A stretch of 64,000 bases of DNA, taken from Streptomyces rhizosphaerihabitans. Lineage in GTDB: Bacteria; Actinomycetota; Actinomycetes; Streptomycetales; Streptomycetaceae. The stretch's first letter is position 1; the number at the start of each line of letters is the position of its first letter. A model generated the notes under the pieces. The model was not told where the DNA came from. It was given only the letters and a program-made list of their open reading frames with translations, and did no database searches. A program made the position numbers and the translations under genes. Positions 18,125 through 27,544 of the stretch are shown here, piece after piece. The stretch lies in the NCBI RefSeq assembly GCF_025399795.1, contig NZ_JAODTZ010000001.1, forward strand, positions 310,001 through 374,000, given 5' to 3'.

Positions 18125-18886
18125 CTACTTCTTCTTGCCCTGGTTCTTGACCGCCTCGATCGCCGCCGCGGCAGCGTCCGGGTCGAGGTAGGTGCCGCCC
18201 GGGTTGAGGGGCTTGAAGTCGGCGTCCAGCTCGTAGGAGAGGGGGATGCCGGTGGGGATGTTCAGGCCCGCGATGTCGGCGTCGGAGATGCCGTCGAGGT
18301 GCTTGACCAGAGCGCGGAGCGAGTTGCCGTGGGCCGCGACCAGGACCGTACGACCGGTCAGGAGGTCCGGGACGATGCCGTCGAACCAGTACGGGAGCAT
18401 GCGGACGACGACGTCCTTGAGGCACTCCGTCTGCGGGCGCAGCTCCGGCGGCAGCGCCGCGTAGCGCGGGTCGTCGAACTGGGAGTACTCGGAGTCGCGG
18501 TCGAGCGCCGGCGGCGGGGTGTCGTACGAGCGGCGCCAGAGCATGAACTGCTCCTCGCCGAACTCGGCGAGCGTCTGGGCCTTGTCCTTGCCCTGGAGGG
18601 CTCCGTAGTGACGCTCGTTCAGGCGCCAGCTGCGGTGGACCGGGATCCAGAGGCGGTCCGCGGACTCCAGGGCCAGCTGCGCGGTGCGGATCGCGCGCTT
18701 CTGGAGCGAGGTGTGGACCACGTCGGGCAGCAGGCCGGCGTCCTTGAGCAGCTCACCGCCGCGGACTGCCTCCTTCTCGCCCTTCTCGTTGAGGTTGACG
18801 TCCACCCAACCGGTGAACAGGTTCTTCGCGTTCCATTCGCTCTCGCCGTGGCGGAGGAGGATCAGTTTGTACGGTGCGTCGGCCAT
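18125..18886 (-). CDS. gpmA: 2,3-bisphosphoglycerate-dependent phosphoglycerate mutase
   Basis: Interconverts 3- and 2-phosphoglycerate in glycolysis and gluconeogenesis. The 253-residue protein has the phosphohistidine motif [12 protein letters not shown] near residue 10. [15 protein letters not shown] follows, and the second catalytic histidine is in [17 protein letters not shown]. Typical of dPGM. The ATG at 18886 gives [15 protein letters not shown], as in other streptomycetes; an upstream ATG would add 38 atypical residues. The C terminus ends in a lysine run. Confidence 0.97.
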   Translation of the reverse strand: MADAPYKLILLRHGESEWNAKNLFTGWVDVNLNEKGEKEAVRGGELLKDAGLLPDVVHTSLQKRAIRTAQLALESADRLWIPVHRSWRLNERHYGALQGKDKAQTLAEFGEEQFMLWRRSYDTPPPALDRDSEYSQFDDPRYAALPPELRPQTECLKDVVVRMLPYWFDGIVPDLLTGRTVLVAAHGNSLRALVKHLDGISDADIAGLNIPTGIPLSYELDADFKPLNPGGTYLDPDAAAAAIEAVKNQGKKK

Positions 18887-19081
18887 GGCTCCGAGCGTAA
18901 TCGAACCCCGCGACCACTCGCGCCCTAGGCCATCAGTCGGACACGGGAAGCCCCGCCTGGCCGTTCCGGCCCCTCTTCGGCGTCCTTCAGTTGACGGCAT
19001 CTGTTAATTGAGTGGCCCTGCGGCGCAGCCCGCTCGTAAGTTGTGCTCACCGCCCGAGCCGCTTACATCCGTGGGGGATCC

Positions 19082-20434
19082 ATGCCAGCCGCCGTCATGA
19101 GACGTGCCGTCCGCGAGACCGTCTCAGGGCTCCCCCGCGAGTTCTGGTGGCTGTGGACCAGCACACTCATCAACCGGCTCGGGGCCTTCGTCGCCACCTT
19201 CATGGCGCTGTATCTGACCCTCGACCGCGGCTACTCCGCCTCGTACGCCGGTCTGGTCGCGTCCCTGCACGGCCTCGGCGGCGTGGTCTCCTCGCTCGCC
19301 GCCGGAGTGATGACCGACCGGTTCGGCCGGCGGCCCACCCTGCTCGTCGCGCAGGTGTCGACGGCCGGCTCGGTCGCGCTGCTCGGCTTCATGCACCACC
19401 CGGTGGCCATCGCCTCCGTCGCCTTCCTGGTCGGCATGGCCAGCAACGCCTCCCGGCCCGCCGTGCAGGCGATGATGGCCGACATCGTCCGGCCCGAGGA
19501 CCGCGTCCGCGCCTTCTCCCTCAACTACTGGGCCATCAACCTCGGTTTCGCCGTCTCCTCGATGGGCGCCGGCTTCATCGCCGAGTTCAGCTACCTCGCG
19601 GGCTTCCTCATCGAGGCCGGCATGACCCTCGTCTGCGCGCTCGTCGTCTTCGCGAAGCTCCCGGAGTCCAGGCCCGTGCAGGTCGCCAAGGAGACGGAAC
19701 CCGCGGTCGGGCTCGGGACCGTACTGCGCGACGGACGGTTCATGAGCGTCGTCGGCCTGTCGTTCCTCGTCGCCCTCGTCTTCCAGCAGGGCTCCGTCGG
19801 ACTGCCGGTGGCCATGGGCAGGGCCGGTTTCACCCCGGCCGACTACGGCACGGCGATCGCCGTCAACGGCGTCATGATCGTCGCGCTCCAGATCCCGGTC
19901 ACCCGTTTCATCGAGCACCGGGACCCCAAACGGCTGCTCGTGATCTCGTCGCTGCTCGCCGGGTACGGGTTCGGGCTCACCGCCTTCGCCGGGTCGGTCG
20001 GGGTCTTCACGCTCACCGTCTGCGTGTGGACCCTCGCCGAGATCGTCAACGCCCCGACGCAGACCGGTCTCGTCGTCCGCCTCTCCCCCGTCCACGGCCG
20101 CGGCCGCTACCAGGGCATGTACACCCTCTCGTGGGCCCTCGCCGCGCTCATCGCCCCGGTGATGTCCGGCGTCGTCATCGACCGCTTCGGCGCGGCCTGG
20201 CTCTGGGGGCTGTGCGCGGTGGTCGGCACGGCGGCGGGGCTCGGGTACGGGCTGCTCATGCGACGGCTCCCGGCGGAGGAGTCGGTACGGGAGCCCGTAC
20301 GGGAGTCGGTACGGGCTCCCCTTCAGACGTCCCTCGCGGACGAGGCGGTCGTCGAGGTCGGCCCCGCCGCCGTGGGCTGCGGCCCCGCGGTGGAGGCCGC
20401 CCCGGCACCCCGCACGGAGTCCGCACCGGCCTGA
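19082..20434 (+). CDS. Major facilitator superfamily transporter
   Basis: A 450-residue, 12-helix MFS protein. Helix pairs are visible from residue 20 (WWLWTSTLINRLGAFVATFM) through about 400. The A-motif between helices 2 and 3 reads GVMTDRFGRRPTLL. The start is the ATG at 19082 after GGGGGATCC. The C-terminal 50 residues are a cytoplasmic, acidic, Pro/Ala-rich tail with a short VREPVRESVR repeat. It is close to DHA1-type drug exporters (MFS_1), but the substrate is unknown. It is divergent from gpmA. Confidence 0.9.
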   Translation: MPAAVMRRAVRETVSGLPREFWWLWTSTLINRLGAFVATFMALYLTLDRGYSASYAGLVASLHGLGGVVSSLAAGVMTDRFGRRPTLLVAQVSTAGSVALLGFMHHPVAIASVAFLVGMASNASRPAVQAMMADIVRPEDRVRAFSLNYWAINLGFAVSSMGAGFIAEFSYLAGFLIEAGMTLVCALVVFAKLPESRPVQVAKETEPAVGLGTVLRDGRFMSVVGLSFLVALVFQQGSVGLPVAMGRAGFTPADYGTAIAVNGVMIVALQIPVTRFIEHRDPKRLLVISSLLAGYGFGLTAFAGSVGVFTLTVCVWTLAEIVNAPTQTGLVVRLSPVHGRGRYQGMYTLSWALAALIAPVMSGVVIDRFGAAWLWGLCAVVGTAAGLGYGLLMRRLPAEESVREPVRESVRAPLQTSLADEAVVEVGPAAVGCGPAVEAAPAPRTESAPA

Positions 20435-20486
20435 GACCCGAGTCCCGGGCCGGGGTGTCCGCGGACCCCCTCGTGAGCCCCCGGCC

Positions 20487-20939
20487 TCACGGATGCATCC
20501 GTGCCCCCTTCACCACCTTGTCCACCGCGTTCCGCGGCCCATGGACCGCGAGACCCACCAGGTCCAGGTCACCGGTCCGTACGGCCCGTACGGCCGCGCG
20601 GTTGTCCCGGTCGTTGCCCGTGGCGAACAGGTCGGACGTGAAGAGCGCCCGCGGCAGCGCGCGGGAGAGCGCGCGGCCGTGGGCGGCGGTCAGCGTCTCC
20701 TTGGACGCCTCGAAGACCATGACGGGCTGGCGGAACATCGGCAGGTAGACGACCGCGTCGGCGTCCTCGTAGGGCTCACCGATCACCTCGGGGACGGCCG
20801 CGCCCAGGCCGCTGACGAGGAAGGCGGTCACGTTGAGCCGCTGCCAGGGCTCCAGGTCGTCGCGCAGCACGACGGCGATCTTCGTGTCGAAGCGGACGGG
20901 TGCGTCGTCGGAGACGTTCATGCTGTTCACGCTGCTCAT
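20487..20939 (-). CDS. DUF2000 family protein
   Basis: About 150 residues starting MSSVNSMNVSDDAPVRFDTK (ATG 20939; an alternative ATG lies at 20921). The conserved pattern KIAVVLRDDLEPWQRLNVTAFL and the MFRQPVMVFEAS strand match DUF2000, a small alpha/beta fold related to peptidyl-tRNA hydrolase II. Biochemical role unknown. It is divergent from an AraC regulator with only 49 bp between starts, a layout common for this family and implying that the regulator controls it. Confidence 0.82.
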   Translation of the reverse strand: MSSVNSMNVSDDAPVRFDTKIAVVLRDDLEPWQRLNVTAFLVSGLGAAVPEVIGEPYEDADAVVYLPMFRQPVMVFEASKETLTAAHGRALSRALPRALFTSDLFATGNDRDNRAAVRAVRTGDLDLVGLAVHGPRNAVDKVVKGARMHP

Positions 20940-20988
20940 GCACCGAGAATGCCGACCGGCGCCCGCCGTCGTCTTGTACGTTCTTTGC

Positions 20989-21780
20989 ATGGCCCCTCAG
21001 CGCGAAATATCCGCGTGGCGCCCGAGCGTCCCGGGCATCGTCGAGGTCTTCCACGCGCACTACACCGAGTACGCGTACCCGATGCACGTGCACGAGGCCT
21101 GGACCCTGCTGATCGTCGACGACGGCGCCGTCCGCTACGACCTCGACCGGCATGAGCACGGCACTCCGCACGACACGGTGTCGCTGCTGCCGCCGCACAT
21201 CCCGCACAACGGCGCTCCCGCCACCGAGCACGGCTTCCGCAAGCGGGTCCTCTACCTCGACAGCTCGCGCCTTGCCGACGATCTCATCGGGCCGGCGGTG
21301 GACGGCCCCGACCTGGCGGATCCCGTACTGCGGCGCCGGGTCGGTCAGTTGCACACGGCGCTCGCGGACCCCGGGGACGAGCTGGAGGCCGACAGCAGGC
21401 TGACGCTGATCGCGGACCGGCTGCGCGGGCTGTTGCGCCCCCGGTCCGCCGCGGAGCCCTCGCCCGCCGACCGGCCACTCGCCCACCGGCTGCGCGAGCT
21501 CCTCGACGAACGGCTCGTCGAGGGGATCACCCTCGACGAGGCCGCACTGCTCGTGCACGCCCACCCCGCGCACCTGGTCCGGGCGTTCAGCGGCGCGTTC
21601 GGCATCGCCCCGCACCAGTACCTGATGTCCCGCCGGGTGGACCGCGCCCGCCACCTGCTCCTCGGCGGACGGCCACCGGGCGAGGTGGCCACCGCGACCG
21701 GCTTCTACGACCAGTCCCATCTCACCCGCCATTTCCGGCGGTTGGTGGGGGTGACCCCGGGACGGTACGCACGATCGTGA
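20989..21780 (+). CDS. AraC-family transcriptional regulator
   Basis: A 263-residue regulator. The N-terminal cupin-type ligand-binding domain (about 10-150) has YPMHVHEAWTLLIVDDGAVR. The C-terminal double helix-turn-helix (about 170-263) ends with the classic QSHLTRHFRRLVGVTPGRY. The ATG at 20989 begins MAPQREISAW. It is divergent from the DUF2000 gene, its probable target. The ligand is unknown. Confidence 0.92.
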   Translation: MAPQREISAWRPSVPGIVEVFHAHYTEYAYPMHVHEAWTLLIVDDGAVRYDLDRHEHGTPHDTVSLLPPHIPHNGAPATEHGFRKRVLYLDSSRLADDLIGPAVDGPDLADPVLRRRVGQLHTALADPGDELEADSRLTLIADRLRGLLRPRSAAEPSPADRPLAHRLRELLDERLVEGITLDEAALLVHAHPAHLVRAFSGAFGIAPHQYLMSRRVDRARHLLLGGRPPGEVATATGFYDQSHLTRHFRRLVGVTPGRYARS

Positions 21781-21842
21781 CCCCGGGACGGTACCCACGG
21801 GTGTGAACCGGGCGCGGACCGCTCGGCGGTCCCGGGCGGGGT

Positions 21843-23600
21843 CTAGAGGTCGCGCTGGGCCTCGTACAGATTGCGCGGCCGTACGACGTCCGTCGTCCCG
21901 TACAGCTCCAGTCGGGAATGCAGGTCCCCGGTGAAGTCGGGTACGTCGGTCTGGTCGAACTCGGTGACCTCGTTGACGCCGACGGTGGCGCTGTAGGGGG
22001 CGAGGCCGTCGATCTTCATCAAGCCGGCCCGGCCGTTGGTGACCCGGACGTTCCAGTGGGTGAAGCGCGCGCCGAACAGGGGTCCGGCGGAGGCGTCGCC
22101 GCCGTGCCGGCCGTCGTTGTCGACGGTGATGTCGGTGCGGACGTTCGCGAAGGGCAGTCCTCGGTGGGAGTCGAAGGTGCCCATCCGCATGTCGCCGCGC
22201 GACCAGACGTTGTACGAGGACAGGCCTTCGACGTTGATGCCGTGCAGCTGGGTTCCGGCCGGCGCGGGGACGGTGCGCTCCTCGACGGTGAAGTCCTCGA
22301 TCAGGTTGTCGTGCGAGCCCTCACGGCAGAAGTACGGGTGGTGCGAACCGCGTCCCGCGACGGTCGTACGGCGCAGGGTGCACGCGGAGGCGGCGACGAG
22401 ACCGAATCCGTTGTCGACGTGGCGGACCGTGACGTCGTCCACCCAGCAGTCGTAGGCGCACTGGAGGACGACACCGTTGTAGCCCTTGTCCAGGAGGTGC
22501 GGGGACTGCGGTGTCTCCACCGCCTCCAGGGTCAGCCCCTCCACCCCCGAGCCTGTCAACTCCTCGACGTGCGTGGTCAGCCGCGGATCCCACTCCGGGC
22601 GTACGTCGAGCGGGAGGGGGCGTTCGAGGGTCACCCTGCGGCCGCGCACGCGCGCGACGCGTACGGGCCACTCGTAGGGGACGTACGAGGTCAGTTTCGT
22701 CTTGTCGTCCCAGTAGTACGCCTCCGGGCCTGGTCCGCCGCCCGACATGTGCTCCAGGAGGGTGTGGTCCGCGTCGTCGGCGAGGCGGAGGAGGACGAGC
22801 GTGCCGGGGCGCAGTCCCGACGCGTCCGCGACGGTCACCGTCCAGGATCCCTGGCGTGCGGGCTCGACGGTCGTGAGGGTCCGCCAGGCGTCGCGTCCGT
22901 TGCCGGTCCAGCCCTCGAAGGGCCACGCCTTCGCCCTGATGGCGGCGACGAGGGAGTCCCAACGGGCCGTGGGGGCGAGCCAGATGAGGCCGCCGGCCCA
23001 GGACCAGGACGACTTGTCGCCGCCGTAGCGGGAGCCGTAGACACCGATGAGCTCGGTGAGGTTCTTGGTCGCGTACAGCGTCGTACGGCCGCTGCCGGCG
23101 CCCCGGAGGACCACGTTCGAGTGACCGATGTGGATCAGGTCGTCGATGCGGAACGTCCCGGGAGGGATGGTGACCGTGCCACCGCCGGCCCTTCCGGCAG
23201 CGGCGATGGCACGGTTGATCGCGGGAGCGCAGTCCGTCGTTCCGTCGTCGGCGACGGCGCCGTGGTCACGGATGTCGGCCACGACGGGGCGGCGGGGGAA
23301 GCGCGCCGCCCCACGGTGCGAGCCGGACCGGCCGACGTACGGGATCTGCGGGTGGGTGAACGGGGAGCGGGTGAACTCCCGCCAGAGTGCCGGGACTTCA
23401 CCCTGCCGGGCGAGCGTGCCCGGTGTGCCGCCGGATGCCGCGACGGCCGCCCCCCGCACGAGTGACGGCGCCGCCGTGGGCCCGGGCGATGCGGCCGCCG
23501 TCGTGGCCACCGTGCCCGTCACGGCGCCGGCCGCCACGGCCGTGGCGCTGCCCAGCAGGGCCCGTCTGGTGATCCCCGGGTACCCGTTCCTGTCGGTCAT
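21843..23600 (-). CDS. Exported right-handed beta-helix protein (pectate lyase-like)
   Basis: About 585 residues. A Tat-type signal is visible near the N terminus: TRRALLGSATAVAAGAVTG followed by an Ala-rich cleavage region. The start is taken at ATG 23600; an ATG at 23618 is possible. A linker precedes the catalytic-fold domain, which opens with VADIRDHGAVADDGTTDCAP. This is the start signature of the Pectate_lyase_3/GH28-like beta-helix (Asp-rich first turn), followed by GGGTVTIPPGTFRI and repeated short parallel beta coils to the C terminus. Probable extracellular polysaccharide lyase or hydrolase. The active-site residues cannot be fixed by eye. Confidence 0.82.
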   Translation of the reverse strand: MTDRNGYPGITRRALLGSATAVAAGAVTGTVATTAAASPGPTAAPSLVRGAAVAASGGTPGTLARQGEVPALWREFTRSPFTHPQIPYVGRSGSHRGAARFPRRPVVADIRDHGAVADDGTTDCAPAINRAIAAAGRAGGGTVTIPPGTFRIDDLIHIGHSNVVLRGAGSGRTTLYATKNLTELIGVYGSRYGGDKSSWSWAGGLIWLAPTARWDSLVAAIRAKAWPFEGWTGNGRDAWRTLTTVEPARQGSWTVTVADASGLRPGTLVLLRLADDADHTLLEHMSGGGPGPEAYYWDDKTKLTSYVPYEWPVRVARVRGRRVTLERPLPLDVRPEWDPRLTTHVEELTGSGVEGLTLEAVETPQSPHLLDKGYNGVVLQCAYDCWVDDVTVRHVDNGFGLVAASACTLRRTTVAGRGSHHPYFCREGSHDNLIEDFTVEERTVPAPAGTQLHGINVEGLSSYNVWSRGDMRMGTFDSHRGLPFANVRTDITVDNDGRHGGDASAGPLFGARFTHWNVRVTNGRAGLMKIDGLAPYSATVGVNEVTEFDQTDVPDFTGDLHSRLELYGTTDVVRPRNLYEAQRDL

Positions 23601-23775
23601 GCCCGTCCGCCCTTCCATGTGGCTCTCGTGCGGCCCTCATGCGGCCTTCATGCGATTTTTCATGGATGTGAACGTTGTTCAGATCTGCGTCGGCGGCGAG
23701 CATGCCACGAGGACCCCCGGCGCGGAAGGGGTCGCGCAATAGCTAATTGCAATACCTAATTGCTGGGCGGCAAGG

Positions 23776-24267
23776 TCAGTTGGCGGGGCGCTTGGTCAGA
23801 TGTGTGAACGCGTCCAGATTGCGCGTCGACTCGCCGCGGGACACCCGCCAGGCGTACTCCTTGCGGATCGCGGAGGCGAAACCGAGCTCCAGGAGCGTGT
23901 TGAAGGAGCCGTCGGCCGCTTCGAGGACGGACCCGAGGACACGGTCCACCTCCTCCGGGGTGACGGCCGTCAGCGGCAGTTTGCCGACCAGGTAGACGTC
24001 GCCGAGGGAGTCGACCGCGTAGGCGACCCCGTAGAGCTTGAGATTGCGCTCCAGGAGCCAGCGATGGACCGCTTCGTGGTTCTCGTCGGGGTGGCGGATC
24101 ACGAACGCGTTCAGCGACAGCGAGTGCTTGCCGACGATCAACGAGAGCGTCGTCGAGAGCTTGCGGGTGCCGGGCAGTTTCACGACGTACGAGCCCGCCC
24201 CGGGGCTCTCCCACTCCAGCTCCGCCTCGGTGAGGACCCGCTCGATGATCGACGCTGCGTCAGCCAT
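23776..24267 (-). CDS. YbjN domain-containing protein
   Basis: A 163-residue cytoplasmic protein beginning MADAASIIERVLTEAELEWE. The alpha/beta pattern with GSYVVKLPG, TTLSLIVGKHSLSLNAFVIR and HRWLLERNLKLYGVAYAVD matches the YbjN/SCO4203-type family, related in fold to type III secretion chaperones. It sits immediately downstream of mshA in the same direction, which is conserved in actinobacteria. No enzymatic motif. A role as a chaperone-like or regulatory protein is inference. Confidence 0.88.
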   Translation of the reverse strand: MADAASIIERVLTEAELEWESPGAGSYVVKLPGTRKLSTTLSLIVGKHSLSLNAFVIRHPDENHEAVHRWLLERNLKLYGVAYAVDSLGDVYLVGKLPLTAVTPEEVDRVLGSVLEAADGSFNTLLELGFASAIRKEYAWRVSRGESTRNLDAFTHLTKRPAN

Positions 24268-24299
24268 GAGGCGAGCGTACGTGACCCGTGTCGGGGGTG

Positions 24300-24460
24300 A
24301 CGCGCCGGTCGGACGGGGGCGGCCGTCAAGGGTGGGACGAGCCCGACAGGCACGGCGCACCGGCGACAGGCGACCGCACGGGGCGGGCGTGGCACACCGG
24401 AGACGGGCGACCGCACGGGGCGGGCGGAGGGGCGGCCGTCAGGCGACCGCACGAGCCAGG
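24300..24460. repeat. Degenerate GC-rich repeats between mshA and ybjN-like gene
   Basis: GCGACCGCACGGGGCGGGCG occurs twice and a third partial copy follows. GGCGGCCGTCA occurs several times up to about 24570. The block occupies most of the 301-bp gap. Confidence 0.6.
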
Positions 24461-24468
24461 CGCGGGGG

Positions 24469-24499
24469 CGTCCGTCCGGCGTGACACGCCGGACGGACG
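24469..24499 (-). terminator. Inverted repeat, probable mshA terminator
   Basis: A 15-bp perfect inverted repeat (24469-24483 with 24485-24499) separated by a single base, 70 bp past the mshA stop. Confidence 0.6.
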
Positions 24500-24568
24500 T
24501 GGTGCACACCCGCGTCACGCGTGGCGCATGGGTCGGACGTGGGGCGATCGCCGGGCACGGGGCGGCCG

Positions 24569-25906
24569 TCAGGCGTGGTGCGCCCGTACCCGGCGTCGGT
24601 GGTCCTGCGTCGCTGCCGTGTACACGTCCGCCGTCGCCGCCGCCGCGGTGTCCCAGCCGAAGCGCTCCGCGTGCCGCGCCGCGGCGGCACCCATGCGGGC
24701 CACGAGCGTCTCGTCGTCGGCGAATTCGCGCAGCACGCGCGCGTAGTCGGCGGGATGATGGCCGGGGACGAGGAAGCCGGTCTCCTGGTGGCGCACGGCC
24801 ACCGGCAGGCCGCCGACCTCCGCCGCGAGCACCGGCGTACCGGCCGCCTGCGCCTCGATGGCGACCAGCCCGAACGACTCGTTGTACGAAGGCATGACCA
24901 GCACCGAAGCCGCCCGGAACCAGTCCGCGAGCTGGTCCTGCCCGACGGGCGGCCGGAACCGCACGACATCGGCGATGCCCAGCCGCGCGGCCAGCTTCTG
25001 GAGACCTTCGGGCTTGGCGAGCCCGCTGCCGCTCGGACCGCCCACCACGGGGACGACGATCCTGGCGCGCAGCTCCGGCCGCTCGTCGAGGAGCACGGCG
25101 ACCGCGCGCAGCAGCACGTCGGGGGCCTTCAGGGGCTGTATACGGCCCGCGAAGAGAGGGATCAGGGCGTCCTGCGGGAGGCCGAGCCGGGCGCGGGCGG
25201 CGGCGCGGCCGTCGGCGGGCCGGAAGCGGTCGAGGTTGACGCCCGGATGGACGACGGCGACCTTGTCGGCCTGCGCCCCGTAGTGGCGTACGAGCTCGTC
25301 GGCCTCTTCCGCGGTGTTCGCGATGAGACGGTCGGCGGCGCGCACGATCTGGGTCTCGCCGATGACCCGGGCGGCGGGCTCGGGAGTGTCGCCCTCGGCC
25401 AGCGCCGCGTTCTTGACCTTGGCCATGGTGTGCATCGCGTGCACCAGGGGTGCGCCCCAGCGCTCGGCGGCCAGCCAGCCGACGTGGCCGGAGAGCCAGT
25501 AGTGCGAGTGCACGAGGTCGTAGTAACCGGGGCGGTGACCGGCCCAGGCCTGCATGACGCCATGGGTGAACGCGCACAGCTGGGCGGGAAGGTCTTCCTT
25601 GGCGAGGCCTTCGTAGGGGCCCGCGTCGACGTGCCGGACGAGGACACCGGGAGCCAGCTCGACGCTCGGCGGCAGTGCCGCGGTGGTGGCCCGCGTGAAG
25701 ATCTCGACCTCGATGTTGATCGCGGCGAGCCGCTGGGCGAGTTCGACGATGTATACGTTCATCCCGCCCGCGTCGCCCGTGCCGGGCTGGTGCAGGGGCG
25801 AGGTGTGCACGGAGAGCATCGCGACGCGACGGGGCCTACGGTGCAGCCTGAGCCGTGAGGGTGCCGCCGGAGAGCGACGCCCGAGCCTGCTGACGTACTG
25901 GCTCAC
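24569..25906 (-). CDS. mshA: D-inositol-3-phosphate glycosyltransferase (mycothiol synthesis)
   Basis: First step of mycothiol synthesis: transfers GlcNAc from UDP-GlcNAc to inositol-3-phosphate. A 445-residue GT4 enzyme. The GTG start at 25906 is preceded by GAGGAGG; an open frame extends far upstream but without family similarity. Visible motifs are [20 protein letters not shown] (sugar-nucleotide loop), [32 protein letters not shown], and the C-terminal [20 protein letters not shown] with the conserved catalytic glutamates. Length matches characterised MshA proteins. Confidence 0.95.
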   Translation of the reverse strand: MSQYVSRLGRRSPAAPSRLRLHRRPRRVAMLSVHTSPLHQPGTGDAGGMNVYIVELAQRLAAINIEVEIFTRATTAALPPSVELAPGVLVRHVDAGPYEGLAKEDLPAQLCAFTHGVMQAWAGHRPGYYDLVHSHYWLSGHVGWLAAERWGAPLVHAMHTMAKVKNAALAEGDTPEPAARVIGETQIVRAADRLIANTAEEADELVRHYGAQADKVAVVHPGVNLDRFRPADGRAAARARLGLPQDALIPLFAGRIQPLKAPDVLLRAVAVLLDERPELRARIVVPVVGGPSGSGLAKPEGLQKLAARLGIADVVRFRPPVGQDQLADWFRAASVLVMPSYNESFGLVAIEAQAAGTPVLAAEVGGLPVAVRHQETGFLVPGHHPADYARVLREFADDETLVARMGAAAARHAERFGWDTAAAATADVYTAATQDHRRRVRAHHA

Positions 25907-26077
25907 GTAGCGTTCCTCCTCGCTGCGGGCATGCCGGTCGGAGGACGTGTCACGCCCTCCAGGAGGTGGAACGCCGGAGGTCTCCGCTCCATTTCCTCTT
26001 TGCCGAATCATTACCGCCGGTCGCTCAACCGTTCGATCCAGGCGTGCGTCTGCCTCCCTGCCCGCCGGGGATCCGCC

Positions 26078-26147
26078 GGGGATCCACGCGGGTTTCCGCA
26101 GGGGATCCACGCGGGTTTCCGCAGGGGATCCACCGGGGTTTTCCACA
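26078..26147. repeat. 23-bp tandem repeat upstream of the methyltransferase gene
   Basis: Units GGGGATCCACGCGGGTTTCC-GCA at 26078-26100 and 26101-26123 are identical. A third diverged unit, 26124-26147, ends in TTTTCCACA. The 313-bp region 25907-26219 contains no other feature except a second DnaA-box-like 9-mer. Confidence 0.85.
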
Positions 26148-26169
26148 GCGGACCGGGGCCGGCCGCGGG

Positions 26170-26178
26170 TTGTCCACA
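26170..26178 (+). promoter_or_regulatory. DnaA-box-like 9-mer
   Basis: TTGTCCACA is the preferred Streptomyces DnaA box. A near match, TTTTCCACA, lies 31 bp upstream at 26139-26147. Two boxes are too few for an origin, and the functional meaning is uncertain. Confidence 0.35.
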
Positions 26179-26219
26179 GGGTCACCCGGCCTCCGCCGGG
26201 GCCGCCTACTCTCGTACGC

Positions 26220-27068
26220 ATGACAACCCGCGCAGCGTCCCTCCCCCACTCTCGGCTTCGCTCGAGCGGGGGCACCCCCATCGTGGGTACGGTGACGCGC
26301 GGGACGACGAATCCCAACCGCCTGCGCCGCATGGACCGCTGGATCACGGCGGTGCACGGCGCCGAACTCCGCAGGACGCCGGACCCGGTGGCCGTCGACC
26401 TCGGCTATGGCGCCGCGCCCTGGACCGCGGTCGAACTGCTGAGCCGCCTGCGCACCACCGCACCCCGCACGCACGTCTTCGGCATCGAGATCGAACCGGC
26501 CCGGGTCGCCGCCGCCCGCCCGTACGAACGCGAGGGCCTCGCCTTCCGGCACGGTGGCTTCGAGGTCCCCGTGCCGGGCCGACCGCACCTCATCCGGGCG
26601 GCGAACGTGCTGCGCCAGTACGACGAGGAGCAGGTCGCCGAGGTCTGGCGGCGGCTCCGCGCGCGGCTCGCACCGGTGGACCACTACTCCCGGGGCGGAC
26701 TGCTCGTCGAGGGCACCTGCGACGAGATCGGCCGTCGGCACGTCTGGGTCGCCCTCGGCCCGGAAGGCCCACGCACGGTCACGTTCGCCACCCGGCTCGG
26801 CTCGCTCGACCGCCCGTCCGACCTGGCCGAGCGGCTGCCGAAGGCGCTCATCCACCGCAATGTGCCGGGCGAGCCCGTGCACACCTTCCTCCGTGACTTC
26901 GACCGCGCCTGGGCGGCCGCCGCGCCGTACGCCGCGTACGGCGCGAGGCAGCGCTGGGTACGCACGGTCCGCGACCTGACGGCCGACTGGCCGGTCACCG
27001 ACGGGATCACCCGCTGGCGCCAGGGCGAAGTGACGGTGCGCTGGGAGGCGTTGGCGCCCCGCACCTGA
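26220..27068 (+). CDS. SAM-dependent methyltransferase-like protein
   Basis: A 282-residue protein starting at ATG 26220. A Rossmann-type SAM site is visible: [20 protein letters not shown] (motif I region, about 60-80) and [17 protein letters not shown] with the acidic residue after strand 2. [20 protein letters not shown] corresponds to post-motif III. The C-terminal half has lost clear family marks. It lies divergent from mshA, a conserved neighbourhood in streptomycetes. Substrate unknown. Confidence 0.82.
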   Translation: MTTRAASLPHSRLRSSGGTPIVGTVTRGTTNPNRLRRMDRWITAVHGAELRRTPDPVAVDLGYGAAPWTAVELLSRLRTTAPRTHVFGIEIEPARVAAARPYEREGLAFRHGGFEVPVPGRPHLIRAANVLRQYDEEQVAEVWRRLRARLAPVDHYSRGGLLVEGTCDEIGRRHVWVALGPEGPRTVTFATRLGSLDRPSDLAERLPKALIHRNVPGEPVHTFLRDFDRAWAAAAPYAAYGARQRWVRTVRDLTADWPVTDGITRWRQGEVTVRWEALAPRT

Positions 27069-27197
27069 CGGGCGCCGCGCATCCGACAGGCCACGACAGC
27101 GGCCGGCACGGTGGTGGACGGGGACGGACCCGGACCGGCCCGGGGGTGGACCGGGGCCGGCCTGGGGGTGGACCGGGGCCCCCGGAAGCACACGAGC

Positions 27198-27311
27198 CGA
27201 ACGACCCGGGCGCACCGAACCGGTCAGACCCGGGCGCGCCGAACCGATCGGGCCCTGGTACGCCGAACCGATCGGGCCCGGGCGCGCCGAACCGATCGGC
27301 CCAGGCGGCCG
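27198..27311. repeat. 24-bp tandem repeat
   Basis: Five units of about 24 bp beginning CGAACCGATCGGGCCC, at 27198 (short), 27216, 27240, 27264 and 27288. The period is a multiple of three and would encode PNRSGPGA repeats, but there is no credible gene around it. It lies in the 476-bp gap 27069-27544 between the methyltransferase and NlpC/P60 genes. Confidence 0.85.
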
Positions 27312-27405
27312 GGAGGCGACCAGTGCGTGATCTGCGGGGAACGATCTCGGTGAGTCACACGTCACACACGCCGGGGGATGAGATCGTCATGCCGAAGCGG
27401 GCCCT

Positions 27406-27459
27406 GGGGAAGGGAGTTCCTGCCCCCTCGCATGCGAGGGGAAGGGAGTTTCCTGCCCG
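27406..27459. promoter_or_regulatory. Palindrome flanked by direct repeats upstream of the NlpC/P60 gene
   Basis: An 18-bp perfect palindrome, CCCCTCGCATGCGAGGGG (27424-27441), is bracketed by near-identical GGAAGGGAGTTCCTGCC-like copies on both sides. It lies about 105 bp before the start codon and could be a structured leader or an operator. Peptidoglycan hydrolase genes of this type are sometimes under a c-di-AMP riboswitch in Streptomyces, but the aptamer consensus was not recognised here. Confidence 0.45.
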
Positions 27460-27544
27460 GCTCTGTCGCATTGCGCGCCGACATGGCACGATCCCCCGGG
27501 CATTCCGTATGTTACTGACGGTAAATCAGTTTGGGGGCGGAGTA

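Noticed and set aside
26139..26178. Replication origin suggested by DnaA-like boxes
   Set aside because: Only two boxes, no dnaA/dnaN nearby and no AT-rich unwinding region.
27300..27544. c-di-AMP (ydaO) riboswitch before the NlpC/P60 gene
   Set aside because: Context is right, but the conserved aptamer segments could not be recognised by eye; kept only as a structured-leader observation.
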